Assembly (NCBI GenBank): GCA_016930435.1
Contig: JAFGGQ010000121.1
Span: forward strand, 1-6,104
Length of the DNA stretch: 6,104 nt
Source of the DNA: a bacterium
Lineage (GTDB): Bacteria > UBP14 > UBA6098 > JAFGQG01
Reading direction: 5' to 3'
A program made the position numbers and the translations under genes. The stretch's first letter is position 1. Each line of letters starts with the position of its first letter. Under the pieces are notes generated by a model, which made no database searches, was not told where the DNA came from, and worked only from the letters and a program-made list of their open reading frames with translations. This document shows, piece after piece, positions 1 to 6,104 of this stretch.

Positions 1-2502
1 CGTGGGGATAAAGCCGCCGGGCAGGGTATCGGGAAGTATCACAGTCCATTGGCCGTCGCAGACATCGTGGAAAGCCATTACCGAGCCGTCGCCATAAGGA
101 TGGCGGTAAGGAGTTGTCCCGAAGAAAAATAGATTGGCAATATATTGATATCCGGGGTAGTCGGGGGTTTCGACACCGTAAAAATTCCCGCGGGGGTAGA
201 ATACCGTATCATCCCCGAGGTATTCGGATGGGTAGCCCTCGAGGGTGAGGAGCATCTCGCCGGTGCCGCTGTTCAACCTGCGCCTTACACGGTCGGGCCG
301 GTATGGACCACCGACCCGGAGATAGTCGTCCGGATTGGCAAGGAAATGATGGAGACTAATGTTAAAGGGAACTTCCACCTTGACCAGCATCTGCTCCTCG
401 AATATTGGTAAGTCAAGCGACATGCCTGCATCTCTCGGCGGAATGAACTGATAAACGAGTTCCGTGTCGGCCAATGAGTAATAATCGATGGTGAAACGGT
501 TAGGGCCGATTGGATATTGCCAGCTATCGGCGGTATCCCTTTTAAACTCCATAATAAATTCATCTACCGGTAACTCGGCTATAAGGTAAATGCTGTCACC
601 CGGGGTAACCGGAATATTACCGTTATTTTCTATAAGCCGGGAGAAGCCATAATATGGACTATAGCGAAAGCGATTGGTTATACGAATCCGGCAGGAATCA
701 TCGAATCCTGAGTATATAGGCATTTCCTGCCAGCGGTTCGTAGGGAAATTGGCTGATGAACTATGCTGTCCATCCGGAGATAACATCATCACAGATAATG
801 ATTCGTCTATGGGCTCGTCGGAATCAATGTTCAGATAAAGCCAATAGGTTGTATCAAGAGGGTAAAAATAGATGTTGCGATTATACGTTCCGGACTCAAA
901 ACTCAACTTTTCATGGGGGGGAATCATATAATTTAAATTGCTGATATTTATCCTGCTTGTATATTCTATTCCGGAAAACAGCCTCATTTCAACAAGGCCT
1001 GTATCAAATTCAAAACTAAAAATGCAATAATCGGTTCCTGTCGGATAATTGAAATCCAGAACTAAAAGAGTGTGTTCATTGACTATTTCTCCGGTAAAGG
1101 AGAGAAGCGAGCAGGTCAGGGAGACATCATAAAGGCCCATCAGCAGCTGGAGTGTATCCCTAACGCTTATCCCGGCGGAATTGCCTTGATAAAACCCATA
1201 ATTCCCGGGGAGGGCTGTGTCGGCGGCAAATGATACTTGATATGAATTATCCCAGGTGGGACCCCCGGGAGCCGAATAGATCCAAACGCCGCAGGTCGAA
1301 TCGCGGGGGATGGATACCTCCGTATATCCAAATCTATAATTCTGAACGGTAAATGGCAACTCGATATCGAGCGGGGTTAATCCCATATCATAAGAATAGC
1401 GTATCCAAAGGCTGTCGTTTTTTATATAAAAGGTATCGAAGTGTTCTACAAGGGTTTCCGGGTTATCTGCAAACAAATAAATATCGAGGTTGGTATTGGA
1501 TTTTAGCATTTCTGAAGGGAAATTAAAAAACTCCAGCGCACCCTCAATATATTCTAATCTTGGCATTGCAAAGTCCTTTTCAATTAAACCGTCCACACAA
1601 TCAAGATAAAGTGAATCCAAGCTTACCAAGACGGGGAATCCCGAATCATCGTCCCAGAGATAGTCCGATAAACGCAGTATTAACAGTGAGTCGATATCTA
1701 TTGGATTATTGAAATTATCTACGGCGTGGTAGATTAAATGTAACGTGTCCGGTTTCCAGAGGGGAACTAAAAAATTTAGGCCTGTGTGATGCCGATTTAC
1801 AAAAAAGGTCGTTTCCGGTTCATCGTCCAGGTCGTAGCCGAGTGAATAGTTGAACCAATTAAGCAAAGTGTCTTCATCGATTATTGAAACAACAAAACTA
1901 AATAATGCCGGTTCAAATGGCCAATTCAGAGTATAATTTCCCATGGAATCGATTAGAGCTACAATAAAAAACATATCATCTTCATCATAACCTGTTATTA
2001 CAAGCATTTCATACAGGGAATCGGGAGGCGGCCGGTCTTCTATCTCAATAATTCCTGATATTGAATACAAAAGGGGATCTGGAGGTATTTGAAGGATATA
2101 ATCAGTTATTGTATCAGCATCCTGGGATATCAAGAATATATACCCTCCGGGTGAGATGGAAAATGGGAAGAAGAACAACACTCTTCCTAATGTGGTATCG
2201 TAATCCAAGGCAATCGGGCTCTCGTCATAATCTTCTCTCGTGGTATTATCATGCATAATTCCCCTTACAAATATTCTGTCGTCTGCTGAAAACATTCGGT
2301 CTCCGTCCAGATCAACGATTACGGTTAAGGAAAAGGTATCGCCCGGATCGATGATAATTTCGAGCCAGAAGGGTGTGCCCTGAACGACCGTATCGGCATC
2401 CTCTTCATCTATCAAAACGCGGACGGAATAAAGCCCTGCATTCGCCGATAGAACAAATAAAAGGCAATATATGATGATCAGTGTTGTTCTTCTTTTAACC
2501 AT
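1..2502 (-). CDS. Secreted modular beta-rich protein B, probable T9SS cargo (3' end off the left edge)
   Basis: The minus-strand frame from the ATG at 2502-2500 is open for 834 codons to the window edge, with no stop. Residues 1-22 form a signal peptide: KRR at 3-5, a hydrophobic core at about 8-19, and a likely cut after A20-N21-A22. Residues 23-249 are one copy of the module seen three times in the upstream gene: DTVVQGTPF at 37-45, a calcium-loop-like segment at 64-75 (D64, D66, D68, S72, D75), SG at 149-150, D185-x-x-G-N-Y, and NWP at 193-195. Residues 250-704 are beta-rich and I do not recognise them. Residues 705-833 resemble the pre-terminal region of the upstream protein and finish with CDGQWTVILPDTLPGGFIP. 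By that alignment about 125 residues are missing, presumably including a T9SS sorting domain (inference). No enzyme motif is visible. An upstream TTG at 2514 is an alternative start. GC is high at the 3' end. The gene lies 57 bp downstream of its paralogue, so an operon is likely. Confidence 0.9.
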   Translation of the reverse strand, partial: MVKRRTTLIIIYCLLFVLSANAGLYSVRVLIDEEDADTVVQGTPFWLEIIIDPGDTFSLTVIVDLDGDRMFSADDRIFVRGIMHDNTTREDYDESPIALDYDTTLGRVLFFFPFSISPGGYIFLISQDADTITDYILQIPPDPLLYSISGIIEIEDRPPPDSLYEMLVITGYDEDDMFFIVALIDSMGNYTLNWPFEPALFSFVVSIIDEDTLLNWFNYSLGYDLDDEPETTFFVNRHHTGLNFLVPLWKPDTLHLIYHAVDNFNNPIDIDSLLILRLSDYLWDDDSGFPVLVSLDSLYLDCVDGLIEKDFAMPRLEYIEGALEFFNFPSEMLKSNTNLDIYLFADNPETLVEHFDTFYIKNDSLWIRYSYDMGLTPLDIELPFTVQNYRFGYTEVSIPRDSTCGVWIYSAPGGPTWDNSYQVSFAADTALPGNYGFYQGNSAGISVRDTLQLLMGLYDVSLTCSLLSFTGEIVNEHTLLVLDFNYPTGTDYCIFSFEFDTGLVEMRLFSGIEYTSRINISNLNYMIPPHEKLSFESGTYNRNIYFYPLDTTYWLYLNIDSDEPIDESLSVMMLSPDGQHSSSANFPTNRWQEMPIYSGFDDSCRIRITNRFRYSPYYGFSRLIENNGNIPVTPGDSIYLIAELPVDEFIMEFKRDTADSWQYPIGPNRFTIDYYSLADTELVYQFIPPRDAGMSLDLPIFEEQMLVKVEVPFNISLHHFLANPDDYLRVGGPYRPDRVRRRLNSGTGEMLLTLEGYPSEYLGDDTVFYPRGNFYGVETPDYPGYQYIANLFFFGTTPYRHPYGDGSVMAFHDVCDGQWTVILPDTLPGGFIPT
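1756..2436 (-). repeat. Single copy of the shared ~220-residue module in protein B
   Basis: This stretch encodes residues 23-249 of protein B and aligns by eye with the three modules of the upstream protein. Shared landmarks, in order, are: the D-T-V-V-Q-G-T-P-F strand (37-45, nearly identical to module 1 of the other protein); a 12-residue acidic loop (64-75); SG-x-x-x-x-E with PPDSL (149-163); D185-S-M-G-N-Y; and N193-W-P. The conserved D-C pair of the upstream modules is D52-P53 here, so the cysteine is lost. The similarity is clear in protein sequence but not obvious in DNA, which suggests an old duplication. Confidence 0.75.
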
Positions 2503-2559
2503 CTCTAAATTCAAACCTGTCTTCCTTCACTAAATCTTGGGATGCTGATGTTCATAATA
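2503..2559 (-). promoter_or_regulatory. 57-bp gap between the two paralogous genes
   Basis: This is the untranslated gap between the TGA of protein A and the ATG of protein B. I see no hairpin followed by a T-run and no convincing promoter, so read-through from the upstream gene is the simplest reading. The gap contains a Shine-Dalgarno-like AAGGA and an in-frame TTG, which leave the start of protein B uncertain. Confidence 0.6.
2523..2527 (-). promoter_or_regulatory. Possible ribosome binding site (AAGGA) for protein B
   Basis: On the minus strand AAGGA lies 8 nt before an in-frame TTG (2514-2512) but 20 nt before the ATG at 2502. The spacing therefore favours a TTG start, which would add four residues (M-N-L-E) ahead of M-V-K-R-R. 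The signal peptide is preserved either way. No good Shine-Dalgarno sequence lies at the usual distance from the ATG. The frame upstream of the TTG closes with TGA at 2529-2527, so no start further upstream is possible. Confidence 0.4.
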
Positions 2560-5529
2560 TCATCGCAGATATAAACCCTTCATAATTTTCGTTTCGGTTG
2601 GGGTTGTAATTTTAAACAAATAAATTCCTGTGGGAACGGGTTCACCGCGGTTTGTATCGCATTGCCAGGTCGCCCGGTATTTTCCTTCCTTTATACTATT
2701 GTCGAGAAGGGTGGTTATTTTTTCACCTGCAATGTTAAAAATTTCGACCTTTATTTTTCCGGGCGTACCTATAGAAAAATCAACAGCTACTGTTCCGTTA
2801 AACGGGTTCGGATATACTTTCAAATCGATTTTATCGGGAACCTTTGATTCTTCAATTGCGGTGAAGCTAACCGGGCAATGAACCGCAAACCATGGCCAAT
2901 CGAACACTTCAGGAATATAAAAGGTGGTCTCGGTAAATGCCGGGATAAAATTACCGGGCAAGGTATCCGGTATTATCAGGGTCCACCATCCATCGCATAG
3001 TTCCCTTTCGCTGGCGACCAGATAAGTGGAATCATAGAATCCTATGAAAACATTGAAATCTGTGTAATATTCGTGGCCCATGGAATCGGTCCCGAACAAC
3101 TCGACCCTAATTCCTTCCGGGGGTACTGAATCCAGTGCAAAATCATCGAAGTAAAGCAGAAAATGGTAATTTGTTTGATCTACATAAAGGTCAAAAACTT
3201 CAGGAAAACTATCCGGTGTAGTCCATAATATATGATAAGGAGAAAGAAATTGATGTTCTGCGAAATAGGGATTATCCCCTTCAAAAAACACGCCACACCT
3301 ATATGGTTTTACCGGAATATATATATCACCAGAATCTGGAAATGGGAGAAAATTGACCGTATCCATTTCAGGGGTTACAAATACCGCTTGAATATTGCCC
3401 TGAGGTATCTCCCAAAGTCCTGAATCGGTCTCGAAATTAATAAGGATTGAATCGCCGTATATTAAACTTGGAACAAAAAGATCTACCCCGGTTTCGATTG
3501 AAGTAACATAAATAGTGTTCAATGCTGAAGAAAAGGTATAGTCGTAACTGGGATAGGGTTCCCTGATACTCAAAGTAACATTGTCACTTCCGGAGGCCCA
3601 ATTAATGGTGTATTCTCCGTACTGGTCGCAGTAGGTTATATAGGTTACCGAAACGGCAGAATTTGCGGCCTGGACAATAATTTTTTCAAGAAGGCTATCC
3701 GGAGGGGTCAGGCCCTCCAAAATGACCGTACCCGAAATTGACATTGTAACGGGATCCGGCGCCTGCACTATAAATGGACAGGTCTGGGAAAGCAGGCCTT
3801 CATTGGCCAATGCGATATAATGGTTTGGGGGCAACTGGAAAGGTATATCAATCTTTATCAGACCGGGAGTGCTGTCAAAGTCGAATAGTTCAAAACCCCA
3901 CATATTATCGTTGACTAACCAGGTGGAATGAAGGAAGTTTGGTTCCCCGGCTTCCAGTATTCCGTTTGAGTTTTGATCCCAGTATATTTCAAAAAATAGT
4001 GTCGCCCATTCCCTGCAATCCATTTCGAAGTAGTATTCCTGGCCCTGTACCTGAATATCTGATTCAACGCCTTCCACATATAGATCAAGATAAGAGATTC
4101 CTCCGGCCCTGAAAATGATATCGAAATCGGTAATATGTCCATCTATATAAACAGATGTATCGATAAAATTGATTTCATATCCCATGGAATCAAAGTGCAT
4201 ATTAATATCTGAGGATACTATAGGCTGGAAACTGAGATTGCATGGTTCCCCGGGCCAGTTCACGCTATACTCTCCGTATTCATCCGGGCTGAACAACATC
4301 CCCACCGAGAAATCTTCTGCAAAAGCCCCGATAATAATCCTGTCTATCCACGGATCAGGTGTGGATAGGCCTTCAAATATCAGATTTCCCGAGAGTGAAG
4401 CCGGGAGTGGGCTGGGTGCAATAATCGTAAATGGTTCGGCAATATAGGCGCTGTCATTGTACATCTCGCAGATCCAGTCACCCTCCCAAAAGTGTATCAT
4501 CATGGGGATTAGTATCATTCCCTCTGTGGTATCATTATCATAAAACGGGGGGCCGTAAGGTGATGGTTCGGCATTATCTGCAATTGTGGTACCGAATGGT
4601 AATAAGTTTTCTTCACCAGGGTCAATTCTTCCGTTATGATTTAAGTCCGGTATCATTGAGAAATTCAATGTATCAAACGGGAAACAATCGAGTTTAATTG
4701 CATATCTTTGTCCCTGGATGATGGTATCCACGGGTGTTCCCATTACCATAAAATCGAGAAAAGTGGTACCGGAAGTGCTGTGGGGGATATTAATTTCGAG
4801 GCCGGTTATATCCCCATCGATATAGATGCTGATATCAAAGCCTTCAGAAAGATTGTACCCGATACCCATATAGTATCTTAAAACATCTTCTTCAAGGGCC
4901 AAGAAAATCATTGCCGTATCGGGGTCAACCGGCCAGTTAAAATTGAAATTGCCTTCATTATCAGTAATCGCAAGCATGAAAATAGGCACGGCAAAGTTCA
5001 TTCCAACAATAGGGATATTCTGAAGCAAGGTATCCGGGGGTGTCATTCCTTCCAGTACTAATCTTCCGCTTACAGTCCCTGTTATGGTCGGAGGTGCTAC
5101 CATGGTAAATGAAGCGGAAATTTCATCTGTTCGGTTAGAAAACCTCACAAACCACATTCCCTCTTCAGTATAACCGAAGTTCATTATATTCAAAATCCCT
5201 GCTGTGGGATCACTGTCAAAATAAGGGGGTCCATCAGGCTCGTACTCACCATTATCAACAATTGGCATGGCACCAATACGAATGGGATTCTCACCTAAAT
5301 CAATAATGCCATTTTCATTATAGTCAGGAATGAATTCCAAGAATACGGTATCCAAAGGTTCGCAGTCCAGGATAAAGGAAAATGGAGTGCCCTGCACCAC
5401 CGTTTCAACCTCTGAACCTCCCTGCATAATCCTAAGATAGGTAAAAGCTTCTGCGGCTGTAAGAAAGCTCATAAAGAGCAATCCCATAATTACAAGGTTT
5501 AATTTGACAATCCAACTCTTTCTGCGCAT
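2560..5529 (-). CDS. Secreted three-module beta-rich protein A with T9SS C-terminal sorting domain
   Basis: This complete gene encodes 989 residues, stop TGA at 2562-2560. The start at 5529 was chosen because AAAGGAG lies 5 nt upstream and the protein then opens with a clean signal peptide: RRK at 2-4, hydrophobic core at about 10-23, likely cut after A26-E27-A28. Three divergent modules follow at about 29-250, 254-475 and 477-689. Each has a (V/I)QG strand, a D-C pair (C56, C282, C505), an EF-hand-like loop (69-80, 295-306, 518-529), an SG...EG strand, D-x-x-G-x-(Y/F) and NW(P/A). Residues 690-895 are beta-rich, and 777-863 match the end of protein B. Residues 905-989 are a FlgD-Ig-like T9SS sorting domain: VYPNPFNG, then V-E-I-F-N-I-A-G-E, then PTGIYLF, ending KGLYLR. 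By family knowledge this means Sec export and then outer-membrane passage with surface attachment or release. No catalytic residues are recognised, so an adhesive or structural role is inference. An earlier in-frame ATG at 5631 would bury the signal peptide and was rejected. Confidence 0.95.
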   Translation of the reverse strand: MRRKSWIVKLNLVIMGLLFMSFLTAAEAFTYLRIMQGGSEVETVVQGTPFSFILDCEPLDTVFLEFIPDYNENGIIDLGENPIRIGAMPIVDNGEYEPDGPPYFDSDPTAGILNIMNFGYTEEGMWFVRFSNRTDEISASFTMVAPPTITGTVSGRLVLEGMTPPDTLLQNIPIVGMNFAVPIFMLAITDNEGNFNFNWPVDPDTAMIFLALEEDVLRYYMGIGYNLSEGFDISIYIDGDITGLEINIPHSTSGTTFLDFMVMGTPVDTIIQGQRYAIKLDCFPFDTLNFSMIPDLNHNGRIDPGEENLLPFGTTIADNAEPSPYGPPFYDNDTTEGMILIPMMIHFWEGDWICEMYNDSAYIAEPFTIIAPSPLPASLSGNLIFEGLSTPDPWIDRIIIGAFAEDFSVGMLFSPDEYGEYSVNWPGEPCNLSFQPIVSSDINMHFDSMGYEINFIDTSVYIDGHITDFDIIFRAGGISYLDLYVEGVESDIQVQGQEYYFEMDCREWATLFFEIYWDQNSNGILEAGEPNFLHSTWLVNDNMWGFELFDFDSTPGLIKIDIPFQLPPNHYIALANEGLLSQTCPFIVQAPDPVTMSISGTVILEGLTPPDSLLEKIIVQAANSAVSVTYITYCDQYGEYTINWASGSDNVTLSIREPYPSYDYTFSSALNTIYVTSIETGVDLFVPSLIYGDSILINFETDSGLWEIPQGNIQAVFVTPEMDTVNFLPFPDSGDIYIPVKPYRCGVFFEGDNPYFAEHQFLSPYHILWTTPDSFPEVFDLYVDQTNYHFLLYFDDFALDSVPPEGIRVELFGTDSMGHEYYTDFNVFIGFYDSTYLVASERELCDGWWTLIIPDTLPGNFIPAFTETTFYIPEVFDWPWFAVHCPVSFTAIEESKVPDKIDLKVYPNPFNGTVAVDFSIGTPGKIKVEIFNIAGEKITTLLDNSIKEGKYRATWQCDTNRGEPVPTGIYLFKITTPTETKIMKGLYLR
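2563..2817 (-). other. T9SS C-terminal sorting domain (FlgD-Ig-like) of protein A
   Basis: This stretch encodes residues 905-989. It has the classic order of a type-A sorting signal: VYPNPFNG at 905-912, a K-I-K-V-E-I-F-N-I-A-G-E strand pair at about 925-936, a G-K-Y-R-A-T-W strand at 949-955, GEPVPTGIYLFKI at 962-974, and a lysine-rich final strand, KIMKGLYLR, at the very C terminus. In this family (Por secretion system C-terminal domain, related to FlgD Ig-like domains) the region is recognised by T9SS and usually removed after outer-membrane translocation. It is the strongest functional evidence in the window. Confidence 0.93.
3463..5445 (-). repeat. Three tandem ~220-residue modules within protein A
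   Basis: Module 1 is encoded by about 5445-4780, module 2 by 4770-4105 and module 3 by 4101-3463. Aligned landmarks are: VVQG, IIQG and VQGQ; D-C at 55-56, 281-282 and 504-505; 12-residue loops with Asp/Asn at positions 1, 3 and 5 and an acid at 9 and 12 (69-80, 295-306, 518-529); SG at 154, 380 and 599, followed by EG and a proline-rich turn; D-x-x-G at 190, 416 and 635; and NWP, NWP and NWA at 198, 424 and 643. Modules 1 and 2 also share a YIDG strand (236, 461). The second half resembles carboxypeptidase-regulatory-like or transthyretin-type beta-sandwiches (inference). DNA identity between copies looks low, so this is not a recent tandem expansion. Confidence 0.85.
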
Positions 5530-5534
5530 CGAAT

Positions 5535-5541
5535 CTCCTTT
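5535..5541 (-). promoter_or_regulatory. Ribosome binding site (AAAGGAG) for protein A
   Basis: AAAGGAG on the minus strand is separated from the ATG at 5529 by ATTCG. This near-consensus Shine-Dalgarno sequence decides the start: the codons downstream encode a standard signal peptide, while the in-frame ATG 102 bp further upstream has no such site. Confidence 0.85.
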
Positions 5542-5718
5542 CGGTAAGGTGTTAATTATTTCAATTACAAGCATTTTACGAAAAATAACCGCAGATGAAC
5601 ACCAGATAAACAAAGATATGAATACGAGCAAAAACCAGCGGTATCTTTTATGTCTATCCTCATTCTTTTATTCTACCTTAGTGCTCTTTGTGCGCTTTGT
5701 GTTTAATTCTTCTATTGT

Positions 5719-5790
5719 TCATATCTTATCAATCTCATCTTTCATCTTTGCGAGCTTAGGCTCAATTAAGGGCAACTGCTCAATAGAATA
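5719..5790 (-). other. Short coding-like fragment in the spacer, possible gene remnant
   Basis: The minus-strand frame from 5790 to the TGA at 5721-5719 reads YSIEQLPLIEPKLAKMKDEI and then D-K-I. It looks like an amphipathic, lysine/glutamate-rich helix rather than random AT-rich translation. It has no start with a ribosome binding site, is closed upstream by a TGA inside the tandem repeat, and is in a different frame from the four-helix-bundle gene. It could be the tail of a decayed gene or chance; I do not assign a family. Confidence 0.2.
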
Positions 5791-5815
5791 TCAAATATCA
5801 AATATCAAATATCAA
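5788..5815. repeat. Four perfect tandem copies of a 7-bp unit (ATATCAA)
   Basis: Four uninterrupted copies of ATATCAA occupy 28 bp and are followed by an A-rich run. They lie 22 bp beyond the stop codon of the four-helix-bundle gene. Copy number in such short arrays commonly varies by replication slippage. The unit length is close to two-thirds of a helical turn and is not a multiple of three, so it is not a coding repeat. Confidence 0.9.
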
Positions 5816-5837
5816 AAATACATATTAAAATGCAAAA

Positions 5838-6104
5838 TTATCTCTTACCTTTTAGTGTTAGTATACTCGACGCGAAAATATTCGCAAACTCGTCCAACTC
5901 TTTAATGAACCATTCTACTTCTTTGGGATCGGATCTTCCGCTATCGCGAAGCAACGCAAGCCACAATTTACTTTCATTTGCAGACTTCAGCGAAGTGTTG
6001 AAGTGATTTGTGAAATCCTTTTTACTGCTTGCGGATTGACCTTCAATGTAATTGCCGAGAATACTGGTGCCACTGCGAAGAAGCTGATCTCCGATTCTCT
6101 TAGA
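5838..6104 (-). CDS. Four-helix-bundle protein, 23S rRNA intervening-sequence family (5' end off the right edge)
   Basis: The visible 88 residues end in TAA at 5840-5838. They match the family signature: QLLRSGTSILGNYIEGQSA at 7-25, then SKKDF at 27-31 and a helix running through SLKSANESKLWLALLRDSG at 38-56, followed by a final amphipathic helix that includes ELDEFANIFASSILTLKGK. Full members are usually about 115-130 residues, so roughly 35-40 N-terminal residues (most of helix 1) lie outside the window. The family was first described as an open reading frame inside 23S rRNA intervening sequences, and it is structurally related to the Avd accessory protein of diversity-generating retroelements. 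Stand-alone chromosomal copies like this one have no established function. No rRNA, reverse transcriptase or template repeat is seen nearby. The gene points toward the A-B pair but is separated from it by about 300 bp of repeat-bearing spacer, so it is probably an independent unit. Confidence 0.9.
   Translation of the reverse strand, partial: SKRIGDQLLRSGTSILGNYIEGQSASSKKDFTNHFNTSLKSANESKLWLALLRDSGRSDPKEVEWFIKELDEFANIFASSILTLKGKR

Larger units (their letters stand above)
5542..5837. other. AT-rich intergenic spacer between protein A and the four-helix-bundle gene
   Basis: No convincing complete gene lies in this 296-bp stretch. It contains a purine-rich patch of related short words on the plus strand (5588-5642, beginning ACCGCAGATGAACACC and bounded by a 5-bp inverted pair ACCGC/GCGGT), a pyrimidine-rich patch with repeated CTTTGTG (5677-5704), a short coding-like fragment (5719-5790) and a 7-bp tandem repeat (5788-5815). 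From memory, such phrases recur in intergenic DNA of FCB-group and candidate-phylum genomes, but I cannot verify this here. The promoter for the A-B pair should lie in this spacer, yet no clear -35/-10 pair or Bacteroidota-type -33/-7 pair could be fixed. No terminator hairpin with a T-run is visible after the four-helix-bundle gene. Confidence 0.6.

Noticed and set aside
145-563. Plus-strand frame 145-411 and minus-strand frame 285-563 near the left edge
   Set aside because: Both lie within the long continuous frame of protein B, which has a signal peptide and clear homology to protein A. They are shadows.
915-921. G7 run (C7 in the coding strand) in protein B as a phase-variation tract
   Set aside because: It is short, in frame (Ile-Pro-Pro-His) and isolated in the middle of the gene. 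One such tract is expected by chance.
5611-5618. TATCTTTG on the minus strand as a Bacteroidota-type -7 promoter element for protein A
   Set aside because: The sequence fits TAnnTTTG, but there is no TTTG about 19 nt upstream and it lies within the repetitive patch, so I could not support a promoter call.
5530-5631. Extending protein A upstream to the in-frame ATG at 5631
   Set aside because: The extra 34 residues come from repeat-like spacer DNA, have no ribosome binding site, and would place the signal peptide internally. The ATG at 5529 has AAAGGAG at 5 nt.
5788-5815. CRISPR-like array
   Set aside because: The units are only 7 bp and directly abut with no spacers, and there are no cas genes.
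5504-5905. 133-codon plus-strand open frame across the spacer
   Set aside because: It overlaps the four-helix-bundle gene, the start of protein A and the 7-bp array. Its translation is low-complexity, derived from the repeats, and resembles no protein.
5838-6104. Diversity-generating retroelement accessory (Avd) gene
   Set aside because: The fold family is shared, but no reverse transcriptase, template repeat or variable repeat is visible in the window, and the sequence fits the ordinary stand-alone four-helix-bundle family better.

Overview
The window holds three minus-strand genes: two adjacent genes for large secreted beta-rich proteins, and the 3' part of a small four-helix-bundle gene. 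The complete protein ends in a type IX secretion system (T9SS) C-terminal sorting domain. Together with signal peptides, Asp/Asn-rich beta-domains, roughly 40% GC over most of the window and stereotyped AT-rich spacer phrases, this points to an uncultured member of the Fibrobacterota-Chlorobiota-Bacteroidota (FCB) superphylum or a related candidate phylum. No rRNA or housekeeping marker is present, so a closer placement is not possible.

Layout from right to left, which is the direction of transcription. At 5838-6104 is the C-terminal 88 residues of a four-helix-bundle protein of the 23S rRNA intervening-sequence family, cut by the right edge. At 5542-5837 is an AT-rich spacer with four perfect 7-bp tandem repeats, two patches of internally repetitive sequence and a short coding-like fragment. 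At 2560-5529 is a complete 989-residue protein (called A here): signal peptide, three divergent copies of a ~220-residue module, a beta-rich region and a T9SS sorting domain. A 57-bp gap follows. At 1-2502 is a second secreted protein (B), open for 834 codons without a stop and cut by the left edge. B carries one copy of the module found three times in A, then about 455 residues with no counterpart I could see in A, then a segment homologous to the region just before A's sorting domain. B should therefore end roughly 125 residues beyond the left edge, probably with its own sorting domain.

A and B look like a tandem paralogous pair, probably co-transcribed, exported by Sec and then across the outer membrane by T9SS. 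The module is the most interesting element. Each copy has a 12-residue EF-hand/dockerin-like calcium loop, followed by a small beta-domain with conserved SG..., D-x-x-G-x-(Y/F) and NW(P/A) signatures. No catalytic motif was recognised, and a structural or adhesive surface role is inference. The 3' end of B is clearly more GC-rich than the rest. I saw no CRISPR array, transposase, tRNA or rRNA.
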